From a bacterium (GTDB taxonomy: Bacteria > Zixibacteria > MSB-5A5 > GN15 > FEB-12): DNA of 51,434 bases. Under the pieces are notes generated by a model. That model worked only from the letters and a program-made list of their open reading frames with translations, was not told where the DNA came from and did not search any database. Positions 9,751 to 19,878 of the stretch are shown in pieces. The stretch is taken from NCBI GenBank assembly GCA_029211095.1, contig JARGFS010000003.1, forward strand, positions 1 to 51,434, read 5' to 3'. Numbering within the stretch: the first letter of the stretch is position 1; each line of letters starts with the position of its first letter. The position numbers and the translations under genes were made by a program.

Positions 9751-9774
9751 CATCTCGAGCACAGTCGAGAGATG
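9751..9774. repeat. Imperfect palindrome CATCTCGAGCACAGTCGAGAGATG
   Basis: CATCTCGA / TCGAGAGATG arms; intergenic. Confidence 0.6.
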
Positions 9775-9790
9775 ATCAGGTAATAGTTCG

Positions 9791-9810
9791 CCCTTCGACT
9801 GAGCTCAGGG
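9791..9810. repeat. Short dispersed intergenic motif CCCTTCGACTGAGCTCAGGG (copy 3)
   Basis: Related to 3462-3480 and 3541-3559. Confidence 0.55.
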
Positions 9811-9859
9811 CGGCTGGGATCAGGCGCGAAGTGTTGTGATCAAAGCTCAGCCGGGCACA

Positions 9860-10258
9860 CTAAGGCCCTTCCTGCTCCCACTCCCTCACCACAGTCGTTT
9901 GGATGCCGCCGCGAGAGTTGAAGATTCCCTCCAACCTTGCCCGGCGCGGTTTCGCTGCCGCTACAACATCATCAAGAACCCGATTGACCACATTCTCGTG
10001 AAATATCCCTTTATCACGGAATGCGAGAAGATATTCTTTGAAACTCTTCAGTTCCAAGCAGCGCCTGTCTGGTACATAGGTTAGTTTGAGCACCGCAAAA
10101 TCGGGCAGACCGGTTTTGGGGCAGATACAGGAGAACTCGTTGACCGACATCTGGATTTCATAATCCCGGTCCGGGTAGATGTTCTCAAACAGTTCTATTT
10201 CAGGCGTTTTCCAGTCACGGATGCCAGACTGGCGGCCCTCGTAATCAGATTTATTCAT
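9860..10258 (-). CDS. queF: NADPH-dependent 7-cyano-7-deazaguanine reductase (preQ0 reductase)
   Basis: 'EFSCICPKTGLPDFAVLKLTYVPDRRCLELKSFKEYLLAFRDKGIFHENVVNRVLDDV' is characteristic of unimodular QueF; adjacent queC/E/D. Confidence 0.96.
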   Translation of the reverse strand: MNKSDYEGRQSGIRDWKTPEIELFENIYPDRDYEIQMSVNEFSCICPKTGLPDFAVLKLTYVPDRRCLELKSFKEYLLAFRDKGIFHENVVNRVLDDVVAAAKPRRARLEGIFNSRGGIQTTVVREWEQEGP

Positions 10259-10312
10259 GGACCAAATATAACCAGCCGCGCCCGATAAGGCAACGGGAGT
10301 GTGGTCTGTTGC

Positions 10313-10351
10313 GGCAGGTCTTGATCCGCTTTTCGCGGATTGTGACCTGCC
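10313..10351. repeat. Nested inverted repeats in the queF-queC divergent intergenic region
   Basis: GGCAGGTC ... GACCTGCC enclosing ATCCGC-TTTTC-GCGGAT. Confidence 0.7.
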
Positions 10352-10645
10352 ACTAAGCTAACAGGTGGATGTCGGGTCACATCCTGCTAAAGCAGGTCAA
10401 GACTCGATGCAAAAGCCTGGTTCCGGGAGGATTGTCAGGTCGTGAATCCTGAAAAACAAGGAGAGGTCTGGCTTTCGGGCAATAGGATTGATTTCAATGT
10501 AGGAAGCTGTATATTGGTTCTGGATTCCGCTTCGCGGGAATGACTTGTGAGAGCAGAGATGTTTGAGAGCAGAAAAATCTGAGAGCGGGAATTACTTGGG
10601 TGGACGGAAACTATATTGGTGAATGAACTACAGTGAGATTCTGTT

Positions 10646-11353
10646 TTGAGTGAGTTGAGTAATCAGAAAAAAGCAGTGGTGCTGCTCAGCGGTGGGTTGG
10701 ATTCCTATACCACGGCCGCTATAGCCAAAGAGGATGGTTTTGAAATTTACGCCATCAGTTTTGACTATGGCCAGCGGCATCGGTTTGAACTGGAGGGAGC
10801 AAAAAAGATCGCGCTATCACTTAAAGTCAAGCAGCACCTGGTGCAGGTAGTTGACCTAAGATCAATCGGAGGTTCGGCCCTTACCGATGACATTGCCGTG
10901 CCCGATGCGACTGAAGGGACAAGTTCCGAAATACCAGTCACCTATGTCCCGGCGCGCAACACGATTTTTCTGTCGCTGGCCCTTGCATGGGCTGAAGTGC
11001 TCGGGGCGGAGTCGATTTTCATTGGGGCCAATGCGGTTGACTATTCCGGCTACCCGGACTGCCGGCCGGAGTTCATTGAGTCGTTTGAGAAGATGGCTAA
11101 TCTGGCCACGAGGGTTGGCGTTCAAGGGGGGCAGATCAAAGTATCGGCACCACTGATGGAGTTGTCGAAGTCAGAAATAATCAAGAAGGGGATCAGCCTC
11201 GGGCTGGACTACTCGCTGACGATTAGTTGCTACAACCTGGATCAGTCCGGTCATGCCTGTGGCAAGTGCGACAGTTGCCGTTTGAGACGTAATGGGTTCA
11301 AAGAAGCAGACGTGCCGGACCCTACTATCTATAGCCAACCGAAGCAGAGTTAG
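10646..11353 (+). CDS. queC: 7-cyano-7-deazaguanine synthase
   Basis: '[17 protein letters not shown]' PP-loop; C-terminal '[25 protein letters not shown]' zinc motif; TTG start. Confidence 0.97.
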   Translation: MSELSNQKKAVVLLSGGLDSYTTAAIAKEDGFEIYAISFDYGQRHRFELEGAKKIALSLKVKQHLVQVVDLRSIGGSALTDDIAVPDATEGTSSEIPVTYVPARNTIFLSLALAWAEVLGAESIFIGANAVDYSGYPDCRPEFIESFEKMANLATRVGVQGGQIKVSAPLMELSKSEIIKKGISLGLDYSLTISCYNLDQSGHACGKCDSCRLRRNGFKEADVPDPTIYSQPKQS

Positions 11354-12103
11354 ATGGACTACAAACCAGCCATAGCCAGTTGGCCGCATGATTTTGAAGA
11401 TAAGCTGCCGCTCTCCGAATTGTTTCTGTCGGTTCAGGGGGAAGGTCGGTATGCTGGATACCCGGCCCTCTTTATTCGATTCCAATACTGCAATCTTGGC
11501 TGCGCCTGGTGTGATACCAGGTTTAGCTGGGACAAGAACGAGCTTGAGGAGGGGAGTTTGCTGACAGTGACCGAATTAGTTGGGCAAGCCAAGCAGGCGA
11601 TTGCAGTGGGAGAGAATCGCCCTGAGGGCGTACATGTTGTGCTTACCGGTGGCGAACCGATGCTGCATCAGGATCGTCTGCCAGTCTTGATGGAACAGAT
11701 GCGCAGGGCCGGTTTCAATTTCTTTGAGATCGAGACGAACGGTATGTTTGTGCCATCGACAGAAATGCTGAAAGCGATAGACTGGTGGAACTGCTCCCCC
11801 AAGCTGAGCAACAGCGGTCTTCCAATTGAGAATTGTCTGGTGCCGGAAGCGATAAAAGCTATCTCCGGGACCGACCGGGCGGACTTCAAGTTCGTAGTTT
11901 CAGAAGCGAGTGATCTGGATGAACTTACTAAGTACTATCTGCCGCTGATTAAGAGAGAACAGGTTATGCTGATGCCGGAAGGGTATACGCAGAAAAGACA
12001 GCTCCGCAATAGTCCATGGGTGATCCGGGAATGTGCCAAACGCGGCTTTCGTTTCAGTCCCAGATTGCATATATTGGCCTTTGGAAATGAACGAGGAAAA
12101 TAA
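11354..12103 (+). CDS. queE: 7-carboxy-7-deazaguanine synthase (radical SAM)
   Basis: 'SVQGEGRYAGYPALFIRFQYCNLGCAWCDTRFSWD' (Cx3Cx2C-like cluster site); starts directly after queC stop. Confidence 0.96.
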   Translation: MDYKPAIASWPHDFEDKLPLSELFLSVQGEGRYAGYPALFIRFQYCNLGCAWCDTRFSWDKNELEEGSLLTVTELVGQAKQAIAVGENRPEGVHVVLTGGEPMLHQDRLPVLMEQMRRAGFNFFEIETNGMFVPSTEMLKAIDWWNCSPKLSNSGLPIENCLVPEAIKAISGTDRADFKFVVSEASDLDELTKYYLPLIKREQVMLMPEGYTQKRQLRNSPWVIRECAKRGFRFSPRLHILAFGNERGK

Positions 12104-12115
12104 CGGCTAAATTGA

Positions 12116-12478
12116 ATGATTGTCAAACTTACCAAGAATTTCAGCTTTGAGGCATCGCACCGCCTCGACCATCTTCCCGAAACTCACCCCTGTTACAACC
12201 TTCACGGCCATTCCTATCGTGTCCGGGTTGAGGTAACTGGCGAAGTAAATGAGCAGACCGGCTTTCTTTTGGACTACGCCGATCTCAAAGCGGCCATCCA
12301 GCCGGTTATCAAAATGCTGGACCACAAGCATCTCAATGACATTGAAGGACTCCGGTTGACTTCGACCGAACATCTGGTCAAGTGGTTGTGGGACCGGTTA
12401 AAACCAGATCTGCCAATTCTCAGCAAGATCACGATTTTTGAAACGGACTCAACCAGCTGTGAATATACCGGCGAGTAG
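12116..12478 (+). CDS. queD: 6-carboxytetrahydropterin synthase
   Basis: 'FSFEASHRLDHLPETHPCYNLHGHSYRVRVEVTG' PTPS/QueD motif. Confidence 0.96.
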   Translation: MIVKLTKNFSFEASHRLDHLPETHPCYNLHGHSYRVRVEVTGEVNEQTGFLLDYADLKAAIQPVIKMLDHKHLNDIEGLRLTSTEHLVKWLWDRLKPDLPILSKITIFETDSTSCEYTGE

Positions 12479-15400
12479 CAAGCTACACTTTCTACAATCA
12501 TATCGCACCGCTCTCTTAATTCTCCTACTCGCATTTGCCTTGTCCGCTACTGTTAGGGCATCATCAATTGCACCCAGTGGCAGCGGTCGCCCGGCTGACT
12601 ACTGGCAGCAGGAAGTCAACTACGAGATGCAAGTCAGCCTCCGGGCGGATCTAAGAACCATTGTTGGCAACGTTCAGATTGAGTACATAAATAATTCCCC
12701 TGACAGTTTGAAGGTGATCTATTTCAAGGCTTTCCCGAATGCGATCCGGAAAGATTCCTACGCCGACAAAAAACGAAGGTCAATGAACGACTACTCCCTG
12801 GCCTCACTTAAACCGGAACAGGAGGGGAGACTCACGCTGGACAAGGATCGCTCCGTTTCAAGGGGTGAGTTTACATTCGAGAACAGCATCATAACCTACC
12901 ATCTCGACCGTCCCCTACCGCCGAATGACAGTGCCCGGTTTGAATTTGATTTTACCACGGTACTCCCTTCTCCGGATGCCATGCGGATGGGATACAGCCG
13001 ACAGGTAACCAAGGCTGCCTACTGGTATCCACAGGTATGCGTTTATGATTGGAAGCTGGGCTGGGTGAATTCGCAGTATATTGGATGGGGGGAATCTTAT
13101 GGTGACTTTGGGAATTTCGATGTAGCCATAACGGCGCCGGAGAATCAGGTTGTTGCCGCTACCGGCCAATTGGTGAACGAAGCCGAGGTTCTCCCCGGGG
13201 ATATTCGCTCCGGCCTGGATATCAAGAACTATCTGTTGCCGCGATCCGAATGGCCAAACCTGAACCTGGACAAAGAGAACAGCAAGACCTGGCATTATGT
13301 CGCCGAAAACGTCCCAGATTTTGTTTTCACGGCGTCATCAGAGTTCTGTATTGACAGTGGATCGGTCAACGGTGTCCGGGTTGTTTCTTATCCACTGAGA
13401 TCAAAAGCGGCCGGGTGGGTTGATGCGGTCCGGTTGGGGAAAAAGGCGATAGAAACATTTTCGGAGTTGTACTTCCCTTACCAGTGGCCGGTAATTCGCA
13501 TTTGCGATGCCTATGGCGGCATGGAATACCCGATGCTGACCAATTGCAGTGGGAAGGGACCTTCGCCATTTTTCAGTATGCTTCTCTACCACGAGATTGG
13601 TCATCAGTGGTTTATGGGGCAGGTTGCCTCCAATCCGGTGGATCGTCCTTTTCTTGACGAAGGGTTCACGACCCATGCCGAGCACAATGCGATGGAAAAA
13701 TATCGAGGACGCGCAGGAAACTATGTTAATTACAAGAACTGGTATCAAAGAAAATTCGCGCCATTAATAGAAAATCGCAATGCACGCGGGTTCAGGCCGC
13801 TCTACCTCTTAATGAAGCGTGGTTATGACAAGCCGATGACTTTCTCGTTCGACCAGGGGGAAGAGTACTGGACGTATCGGGTCTCCGCCTATTACAAATC
13901 AGCAGCGATGCATTACTCCTTAAGATCGATTTTTGGTGATAGTCTGTACTACCGGACGATGCACCAATATTGTGATCGTTGGTTCTTTGGGCATCCGTAC
14001 GAAAATGACTTCACGGCTGTCTTTGAAGAAGTGACCGGGACAGAGCTTGACAACTACCTGCAGCAGTGGTACTACGGAAGGAAGCGGACCGACTACGCCT
14101 ATACCGGTCGTTCCCGGGCGGAGCAGGGACGCTACTATGAACACAAGATCAAACTCAGGAACAAAGGGAGGTTTGTCTCGCCCATTGACGTGGCCATTAT
14201 CTGGAAGCAGGGGGATACAACTCTATACACAGTCTCTCCCGAAGGGATGGCGTACGCCAAGCCGGGGTATGTCAGTTTACCGGTCTGGCCGCAGTTCAGA
14301 AATCTTAACCGGGAGTATGAGTTTACCGTTCGGGCCCAGCGAGAAATCAAAAAGATTGTCATTGATCCGTTTAATCTGCTGGTCGATCTGGAACGAAGAA
14401 ACAACAGCTCAGACTTTCTGCCGCCAATAGAATTGAAACTAGATAATATGAAATTCGACCGGACGCCTCTGTATGAATATGCTCTTCGGTGGCGGCCGGA
14501 CCTCTGGTACACCAAAGCGAATGGAGTTGAGATAGGGGCTCATTGGCACGGTTCCTATCTTGAAGTGGATGATCGCATCTCCCTGGATGCCAGAGTTGGT
14601 ACTGAATCGGTCAGACCATTTATTGATTTCCGGTTGTCCGACCAATCCTCACTGCTGGGACGGAACGGCTATGCCGGATGGCGTGTGCTTAGATCGGACC
14701 GGAGAACTTATGTTTCTCAATGGTTTGAAAAGAGATTTCAGTCCCGGCTCACTATTGCAAACTACAACACTCTTCGTCTGGAAATGAATAGTCTTGATCT
14801 TAGCTCACATCAACTGAGTCGCTTCCAACCGCTGCCGTCAGAGCTGCAGGAGTATTTGCCGGAGAGTACATGGGATGGAAACACAACTTATTACATGAAC
14901 GTACTGTTTGAACACTCTCGTACTTTTAGATATGGGACGTTTTTCTGGGAGACTGCTGCCAACAGCGGTTTGTACAAGGAACTGCTCAGTCATAGAGGGT
15001 TCGTGATACACGAAGAAAAAATCAGCCTTGCTCTTACCAGAAAATCGAAAAACTATTTAGAACTGTCTCTTGAGTACCTGGGAACAACCGGCGTACCCCC
15101 TTCGCAATTTATCCCGCATCTCAGTAGAGCTTCGGCAGCTTACGCCTTTGTCAACGCGCCGCTGTTTCGGGGAAGAGGTACCATTCCGGAAGGCTGGACC
15201 GACAATTTCTATCTCTCCGGCTCCCGCGTCCGGGGCTACCAGGACCGAAATGTTTACCTGACCGAAGCTATGAGCGGCAGCCTTGAGTTGATCCCCCCTG
15301 ATCTTTTGCCGTATCGCTGGTTTGGAAAGGTTCCGCTGATCGGTAACTTTCTGAGCGGAATTGACCAGTCATTTTTCTGTGACCTGGCTGTCGTCTCGTT

Positions 15401-15635
15401 GGGAGAAATCAGCAGTTACTATCCTGCCCCTATCGGAATTTCAGAACTGTCCGGCAGCGGCAAGGTGGAAGAGAGCTACCTCTCCGCCGGTCTATCTATA
15501 CGCATGCCGCCGGTCTGGTCAGACCAGTCGTTGCAAATCGACTTTCCGTTTTACTTGAATAAACCGGCTGCCGATGAATCCGAGTTTGAATTTCGCCTGT
15601 CGTTTGCCTGGAGTGTGAACGCTGTTCGCCGGTAG
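12438..15635 (+). CDS. M1-family aminopeptidase-like secreted protein with large C-terminal extension
   Basis: 'LYHEIGHQWFMGQVASNPVDRPFLDEGFTTHAE' gluzincin HExxH-x18-E; signal-peptide-like 'TALLILLLAFALSATVRA'. Start uncertain (TTG 12438 or GTG 12459), overlaps queD. Confidence 0.85.
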   Translation: MKRTQPAVNIPASSKLHFLQSYRTALLILLLAFALSATVRASSIAPSGSGRPADYWQQEVNYEMQVSLRADLRTIVGNVQIEYINNSPDSLKVIYFKAFPNAIRKDSYADKKRRSMNDYSLASLKPEQEGRLTLDKDRSVSRGEFTFENSIITYHLDRPLPPNDSARFEFDFTTVLPSPDAMRMGYSRQVTKAAYWYPQVCVYDWKLGWVNSQYIGWGESYGDFGNFDVAITAPENQVVAATGQLVNEAEVLPGDIRSGLDIKNYLLPRSEWPNLNLDKENSKTWHYVAENVPDFVFTASSEFCIDSGSVNGVRVVSYPLRSKAAGWVDAVRLGKKAIETFSELYFPYQWPVIRICDAYGGMEYPMLTNCSGKGPSPFFSMLLYHEIGHQWFMGQVASNPVDRPFLDEGFTTHAEHNAMEKYRGRAGNYVNYKNWYQRKFAPLIENRNARGFRPLYLLMKRGYDKPMTFSFDQGEEYWTYRVSAYYKSAAMHYSLRSIFGDSLYYRTMHQYCDRWFFGHPYENDFTAVFEEVTGTELDNYLQQWYYGRKRTDYAYTGRSRAEQGRYYEHKIKLRNKGRFVSPIDVAIIWKQGDTTLYTVSPEGMAYAKPGYVSLPVWPQFRNLNREYEFTVRAQREIKKIVIDPFNLLVDLERRNNSSDFLPPIELKLDNMKFDRTPLYEYALRWRPDLWYTKANGVEIGAHWHGSYLEVDDRISLDARVGTESVRPFIDFRLSDQSSLLGRNGYAGWRVLRSDRRTYVSQWFEKRFQSRLTIANYNTLRLEMNSLDLSSHQLSRFQPLPSELQEYLPESTWDGNTTYYMNVLFEHSRTFRYGTFFWETAANSGLYKELLSHRGFVIHEEKISLALTRKSKNYLELSLEYLGTTGVPPSQFIPHLSRASAAYAFVNAPLFRGRGTIPEGWTDNFYLSGSRVRGYQDRNVYLTEAMSGSLELIPPDLLPYRWFGKVPLIGNFLSGIDQSFFCDLAVVSLGEISSYYPAPIGISELSGSGKVEESYLSAGLSIRMPPVWSDQSLQIDFPFYLNKPAADESEFEFRLSFAWSVNAVRR

Positions 15636-15647
15636 AATCAGTCAGCT

Positions 15648-16646
15648 TCAAACCGACTGCTTCAGATATTTGAGCCGGAAATAGTCAAGCGCCTGGCGCA
15701 CATCTTCCGGATTGGAAATAGTCTCCAGGGCCACGCGGAGTTCTTTGGCCCCGTTAAATCCGGCCGCGTGTTCCCTGAGATGCTTACGCATGATCAGGAA
15801 ATTCTTTTCATCGCCAAAAATCTCAAGAAAAGAATCGGCGTGCATTTGCATGACATCAAGTCTTTCCGCCAGCGGAATTTCCGCACTCTTGCGGGTGCGA
15901 TCAAAAAGCCAGGGGTTGCCAAAAATAGCGCGCCCCAGCATGGCGCCATCTATTTCATACTTGTTGACCATCTCTTGAGCATGGTCCAGGTCGCGAAGGT
16001 CCCCGTTCCCCATCAGGAGGGTGTTGCTCCCCTTGAACATGGGAGCGGCAATTTCCATCTCTTCCCAGTGTGCTTCCACTTTGGACATCTCTTTGGCTGT
16101 CCTGAGGTGCACTGTCACCGCCACCGGTTCGGTCTGGAGCAAGTGCCCCAGCCATTCTTCGGTAATTCTCTTGTTGAATCCGATCCTTGTTTTTACAGAA
16201 ACCGGAAGGTTCCCGGCACCTTCAATAGTGGCGTGGATAATCTCTTTGGCCAGTTCCGGGTCCTTGATCAAGGCCGCCCCGGAACTCTGTTTGCAGATAT
16301 TTTTGTCCGGGCAGCCCATGTTGATATCAATACCGTCGAACTTCAAGTCCTGCACCATCTCTGCCGTTTTCAAAAAGTACTCCGGCTCTTTACCGAAAAC
16401 CTGGGCGACTATAGGGCGCTGGTTTTCATCGTACCGAAGCAGCTTCATCAGTTTTGGCCGACCGGGGGAGAAAAGTCCCCGACAGGAGACAAACTCGGTG
16501 AAGAAAACATCCGGCTTCCCTAGTCCGGCGATAACACGGCGGAAGGCGGCATCGGTGACATCGATCATCGGTGCCAGCGTAAAAATCGGTTTGGGTAAAT
16601 CTTTCCAGAATCCGGCGGGTCTATTCATGGGCATATATATAATCAA
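15648..16646 (-). CDS. tRNA-dihydrouridine synthase
   Basis: 'LAPMIDVTDAAFRRV', 'GIDINMGCPDKNICKQSSGAALIKDPELA', 'PVSVKTRIGF', 'GRAIFGNPWLF'. Confidence 0.93.
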   Translation of the reverse strand: MIIYMPMNRPAGFWKDLPKPIFTLAPMIDVTDAAFRRVIAGLGKPDVFFTEFVSCRGLFSPGRPKLMKLLRYDENQRPIVAQVFGKEPEYFLKTAEMVQDLKFDGIDINMGCPDKNICKQSSGAALIKDPELAKEIIHATIEGAGNLPVSVKTRIGFNKRITEEWLGHLLQTEPVAVTVHLRTAKEMSKVEAHWEEMEIAAPMFKGSNTLLMGNGDLRDLDHAQEMVNKYEIDGAMLGRAIFGNPWLFDRTRKSAEIPLAERLDVMQMHADSFLEIFGDEKNFLIMRKHLREHAAGFNGAKELRVALETISNPEDVRQALDYFRLKYLKQSV

Positions 16647-16712
16647 TCGGAGCGTTGGTGCAATCTGTTTTCTGACTATGGACCTGGGAGATTGGGGGTC
16701 AGACTGTCCTGG

Positions 16713-17885
16713 TTATTTTCTGAAGAACTCAAGGTACTTGTACCCACTTCCGGTCAAAAACAGTACGACCTGATCAGTGGCGGCAACGAATCCGCTGGCA
16801 AGCAACTTCTTTAGTGCCGCCAGTGTCGCACCTGCTTCGGGTGCGGCAAAGATCCCTTCCTGAGAGGCCAAATCCAGAGTGGACTTATAAATCTCCTGTT
16901 CTGAGACGGATATGGCGGTGCCGTTGCTTTCGCGAACGGCATTGAGGATCAGGAAATCTCCTACGGCCGAGGGGACTCGTAGTCCCAATGCGGCTGTTTC
17001 CGGATGGGGCCAGAGTTCCGCCTCTTTTTTACCTTCGTCAAACGCCTTAACAATCGGAGCACACCCTTCGCTCTGGACCGATACCATCCGTGGACGCTTT
17101 GAGTCTATCAGGCCAAGCTGCTCCAACTCATCAAACGCCTTCCACATCCCAATCAATCCGGTGCCGCCGCCGGTGGGGTAAATGATAACATCCGGTAATG
17201 TCCAGCCCAGCTGCTCGGCCAATTCGTACCCCATTGTTTTTTTGCCTTCAATTCGGTACGGTTCTTTGAGCGTGGCGACAGAAAAATAATCCTCCGAGGC
17301 TACCAGCCCGGCCGCATACTCACCACAATCTTTGATACTGCCATCAATCAGTTCCACTCGTGCGCCATGCGCCTGGCAGTCGGTGATGAATACGGGGTCG
17401 GACGCCGAAGGCATCACCACGCATATTTCCATGGAGGCTCGTGCACCATAGGCGGACAGGGCGCTGCCTGCATTTCCGGCCGTGGGTACAATGAGTTTGT
17501 TGAGTCCCAGTTCGTGTGCCCGGGAGACAGCCATACTCAGACCGCGCGCTTTGAACGAACCGGTCGGGTTGGTGGATTCATCTTTCAGGAGTAGGTTCTT
17601 CAGGCCAAGTTTAACGCCGGTTCTTTGGGCGGCAAGGAGTTCTGTGCCTCCCTCTCCAAGACTTATGACATGCTTCCGGTTTTGAACGGGAAGCATCTCC
17701 CGGTACTTCCACATATTCTGGTCGCGACCCTTGAGCGATTCAACCGTCAGGCTTTTCATTGCAAGAGCATAGTCGTACTCAACCAGAAGTGGTTTTCCGC
17801 ACTGGCAGAGATTCACTATTTCTGAAAGAGAATATTGTTTGCCGCATTCTGAGCAGCGGAGATTGATCGAGGTTGAATTGGTCAT
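16713..17885 (-). CDS. thrC: Threonine synthase (PLP-dependent)
   Basis: N-terminal 'LRCSECGKQYSL...CQCGKPLLVEYDY', PLP Lys region 'DESTNPTGSFKARGLSMAVSRA', 'PTGGGTGLIGMWKAF'. Confidence 0.88.
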   Translation of the reverse strand: MTNSTSINLRCSECGKQYSLSEIVNLCQCGKPLLVEYDYALAMKSLTVESLKGRDQNMWKYREMLPVQNRKHVISLGEGGTELLAAQRTGVKLGLKNLLLKDESTNPTGSFKARGLSMAVSRAHELGLNKLIVPTAGNAGSALSAYGARASMEICVVMPSASDPVFITDCQAHGARVELIDGSIKDCGEYAAGLVASEDYFSVATLKEPYRIEGKKTMGYELAEQLGWTLPDVIIYPTGGGTGLIGMWKAFDELEQLGLIDSKRPRMVSVQSEGCAPIVKAFDEGKKEAELWPHPETAALGLRVPSAVGDFLILNAVRESNGTAISVSEQEIYKSTLDLASQEGIFAAPEAGATLAALKKLLASGFVAATDQVVLFLTGSGYKYLEFFRK

Positions 17886-17888
17886 TAC

Positions 17889-19724
17889 TTACTTAACCTG
17901 TAACTGTCTCCGGGTCTCTACCCAGTCTTTGATCCGTTCTTCAAGTACCATCAGTGGTATCGGTCCGGTCTCCAGGATTGTGTCGTGGAAGCCCCGGATA
18001 TCAAAAGTGTCGCCGAGTTCCTTTTCCGCGTAAGCGCGAAGTTCACGGATTTTTAGCTCCCCAATTTTATAGGCCAGGGCCTGTCCGGGCCAAACAATAT
18101 AGCGGTCAATTTCCACGATGATATCATGCTCGCTTTTGCTGGAATTCTCTTTGAAATATTCAATCGCCTGCTCTCTTGTCCAGCCTTTGTAATGCATCCC
18201 CACATCGACAACCAGGCGGATGGCTCGCCACATTTCATAGGTGAGCTGACCGAATTTGGAATAGGGGTCTTCATAAAAACCCATTTCTTCGCCCAGCTTC
18301 TCGGCATAGAGACCCCACCCCTCTCCATAGGCAGTGATCCAGCTGTTCCGCCTGAACCTGGGCAGGTTGGTCAGTTCCCTGGCAATGGAGATTTGAAGGT
18401 GATGTCCGGGGACAGCTTCGTGAAGGCTCAATGCTTCCATCTCCCACTTTGGTCGGGAGGCCAGATCATAGGTGTTGACGAAATAGTAGCCGGGGCGACG
18501 AGCGGCATGAGAGCCGGGCTGATAGTAAGCGGTTGTCTGGGACTTGGCCCCGTAGTCCGGAATTTCAATGACTCCGTAGGGCAGGCGGGGGAGGACACCA
18601 AACAGCTTGACCAATTGGGCATCAGCCCGTTTGGAAATGTCCCGATACTCGCGCACAAGATCACGCGCCTCGGTGAAATAGAATTGGTCGCTGGTCCGAA
18701 GGAACTCGCAGAAAGAACCGAAATCTCCCTTGAACCCGGTGCTATCGATAATCTCTTCCATTTCGGCCCGAATTCTTTTCACTTCACCCAGACCGATCTC
18801 ATGGATTTGATTCGGGGTGAGGTCTGTAGTGGTGTAGTACCGGCACAGATATTCATACCACTCTTTACCGAGCGGAAGGGCCGACAGTCCAATCTCTTCA
18901 CGACAGCCAGGGATATATTTACTGACGAGAAAAGTGTGCAACCGCTTCAGAGAGGGGAGCGCCTTGCTCCGGTAAACTGTGTAGGCTTCGTTCTGGATTT
19001 CCGTTTGCTGCTTCTCAGTAACTGTTTCCGGAAACTCCCCAAACACTTCCAGCATGGGGGCCGTGGAAGGCTCTTCGGCAATCTGGCTGAGTACCTGTTC
19101 CGGCAGATCACGCATGGTAACTCTGGGCGGGGTGATCTTCTGTTCCAGTCCCTTTTCCATGAGCATGATGGTTTGTGAAATCAGATCAGGCAGTGCTTTC
19201 AAACGAGCGATGATATTCTCATAGTCCTCCTTGCGGTCCGTGGACATGATACCGAACATCTCCGCCGCGGTCTGGTGAACGCCGCCCATCTGGTTGATGG
19301 GCATCAATTCCTGCTGATACTTTCGTGACTCCCGGTCAGTCAGTTTCTCCCGCATGAAGAGATCGTAACTAAGCCGGTCAACTTCGTGTAGCTCAGAGCG
19401 ATTGATAGATTCCAGGACGGCAATGATAGCGTCCTGCTCCTGCCGCCGGAACTCAATTGCTTCAAAGGAGCGATCGGTCCAACGATCATCCTGACCGGCA
19501 AATCCGTTATAGGTGGCTGACTCGGGCGATCTCAGCATCCGGTTTTCCCAGTCCATCTCGAACAGTTGGTGTAATCGTTCGGACTCTGAGAGACCGTCTG
19601 TTTTCGCTTCAAGGGCTTGGCAGGCTTCAATAAATTTAGTGTCATTCTGTTTCATAGCGCTCAGGTCTCCGGGTACTATCAGGGCAGCTATTATAGCCAA
19701 AACCGGCGAAAAAGCTTTTTGCAT
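17889..19724 (-). CDS. DUF885 family protein, secreted
   Basis: Start re-placed at MQKAFSPVLAIIAALIVPG (signal peptide); 'EALSLHEAVPGHHLQI' and 'YGEGWGLYAEKLGEEMGFY' are DUF885 hallmarks. Confidence 0.88.
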   Translation of the reverse strand: MQKAFSPVLAIIAALIVPGDLSAMKQNDTKFIEACQALEAKTDGLSESERLHQLFEMDWENRMLRSPESATYNGFAGQDDRWTDRSFEAIEFRRQEQDAIIAVLESINRSELHEVDRLSYDLFMREKLTDRESRKYQQELMPINQMGGVHQTAAEMFGIMSTDRKEDYENIIARLKALPDLISQTIMLMEKGLEQKITPPRVTMRDLPEQVLSQIAEEPSTAPMLEVFGEFPETVTEKQQTEIQNEAYTVYRSKALPSLKRLHTFLVSKYIPGCREEIGLSALPLGKEWYEYLCRYYTTTDLTPNQIHEIGLGEVKRIRAEMEEIIDSTGFKGDFGSFCEFLRTSDQFYFTEARDLVREYRDISKRADAQLVKLFGVLPRLPYGVIEIPDYGAKSQTTAYYQPGSHAARRPGYYFVNTYDLASRPKWEMEALSLHEAVPGHHLQISIARELTNLPRFRRNSWITAYGEGWGLYAEKLGEEMGFYEDPYSKFGQLTYEMWRAIRLVVDVGMHYKGWTREQAIEYFKENSSKSEHDIIVEIDRYIVWPGQALAYKIGELKIRELRAYAEKELGDTFDIRGFHDTILETGPIPLMVLEERIKDWVETRRQLQVK

Positions 19725-19878
19725 TCTTAACTCATTGCTTGGGTAGTGGTTAGCATGTCTCAATATGAACCAGAGAAATGATTTCCGCAACGGAAAAGAG
19801 CTTTGTAAAACAAGGCCTTTACCGCCTAAATCCGGCGGTAAGCTTAAGAAGCAGAGCGGTTTTCCGATAGTTGCTATA

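Noticed and set aside
10385-10645. preQ1 riboswitch upstream of queC
   Set aside because: No sequence resembling the preQ1-I/II consensus could be seen by eye; only generic hairpins and short repeats.
15768-16773. 250-251-aa plus-strand ORFs opposite the Dus gene
   Set aside because: Antisense of a strongly conserved dihydrouridine synthase.
18126-19178. 350-aa plus-strand ORF opposite DUF885
   Set aside because: Antisense to a well-supported CDS, no start context or recognisable motif.
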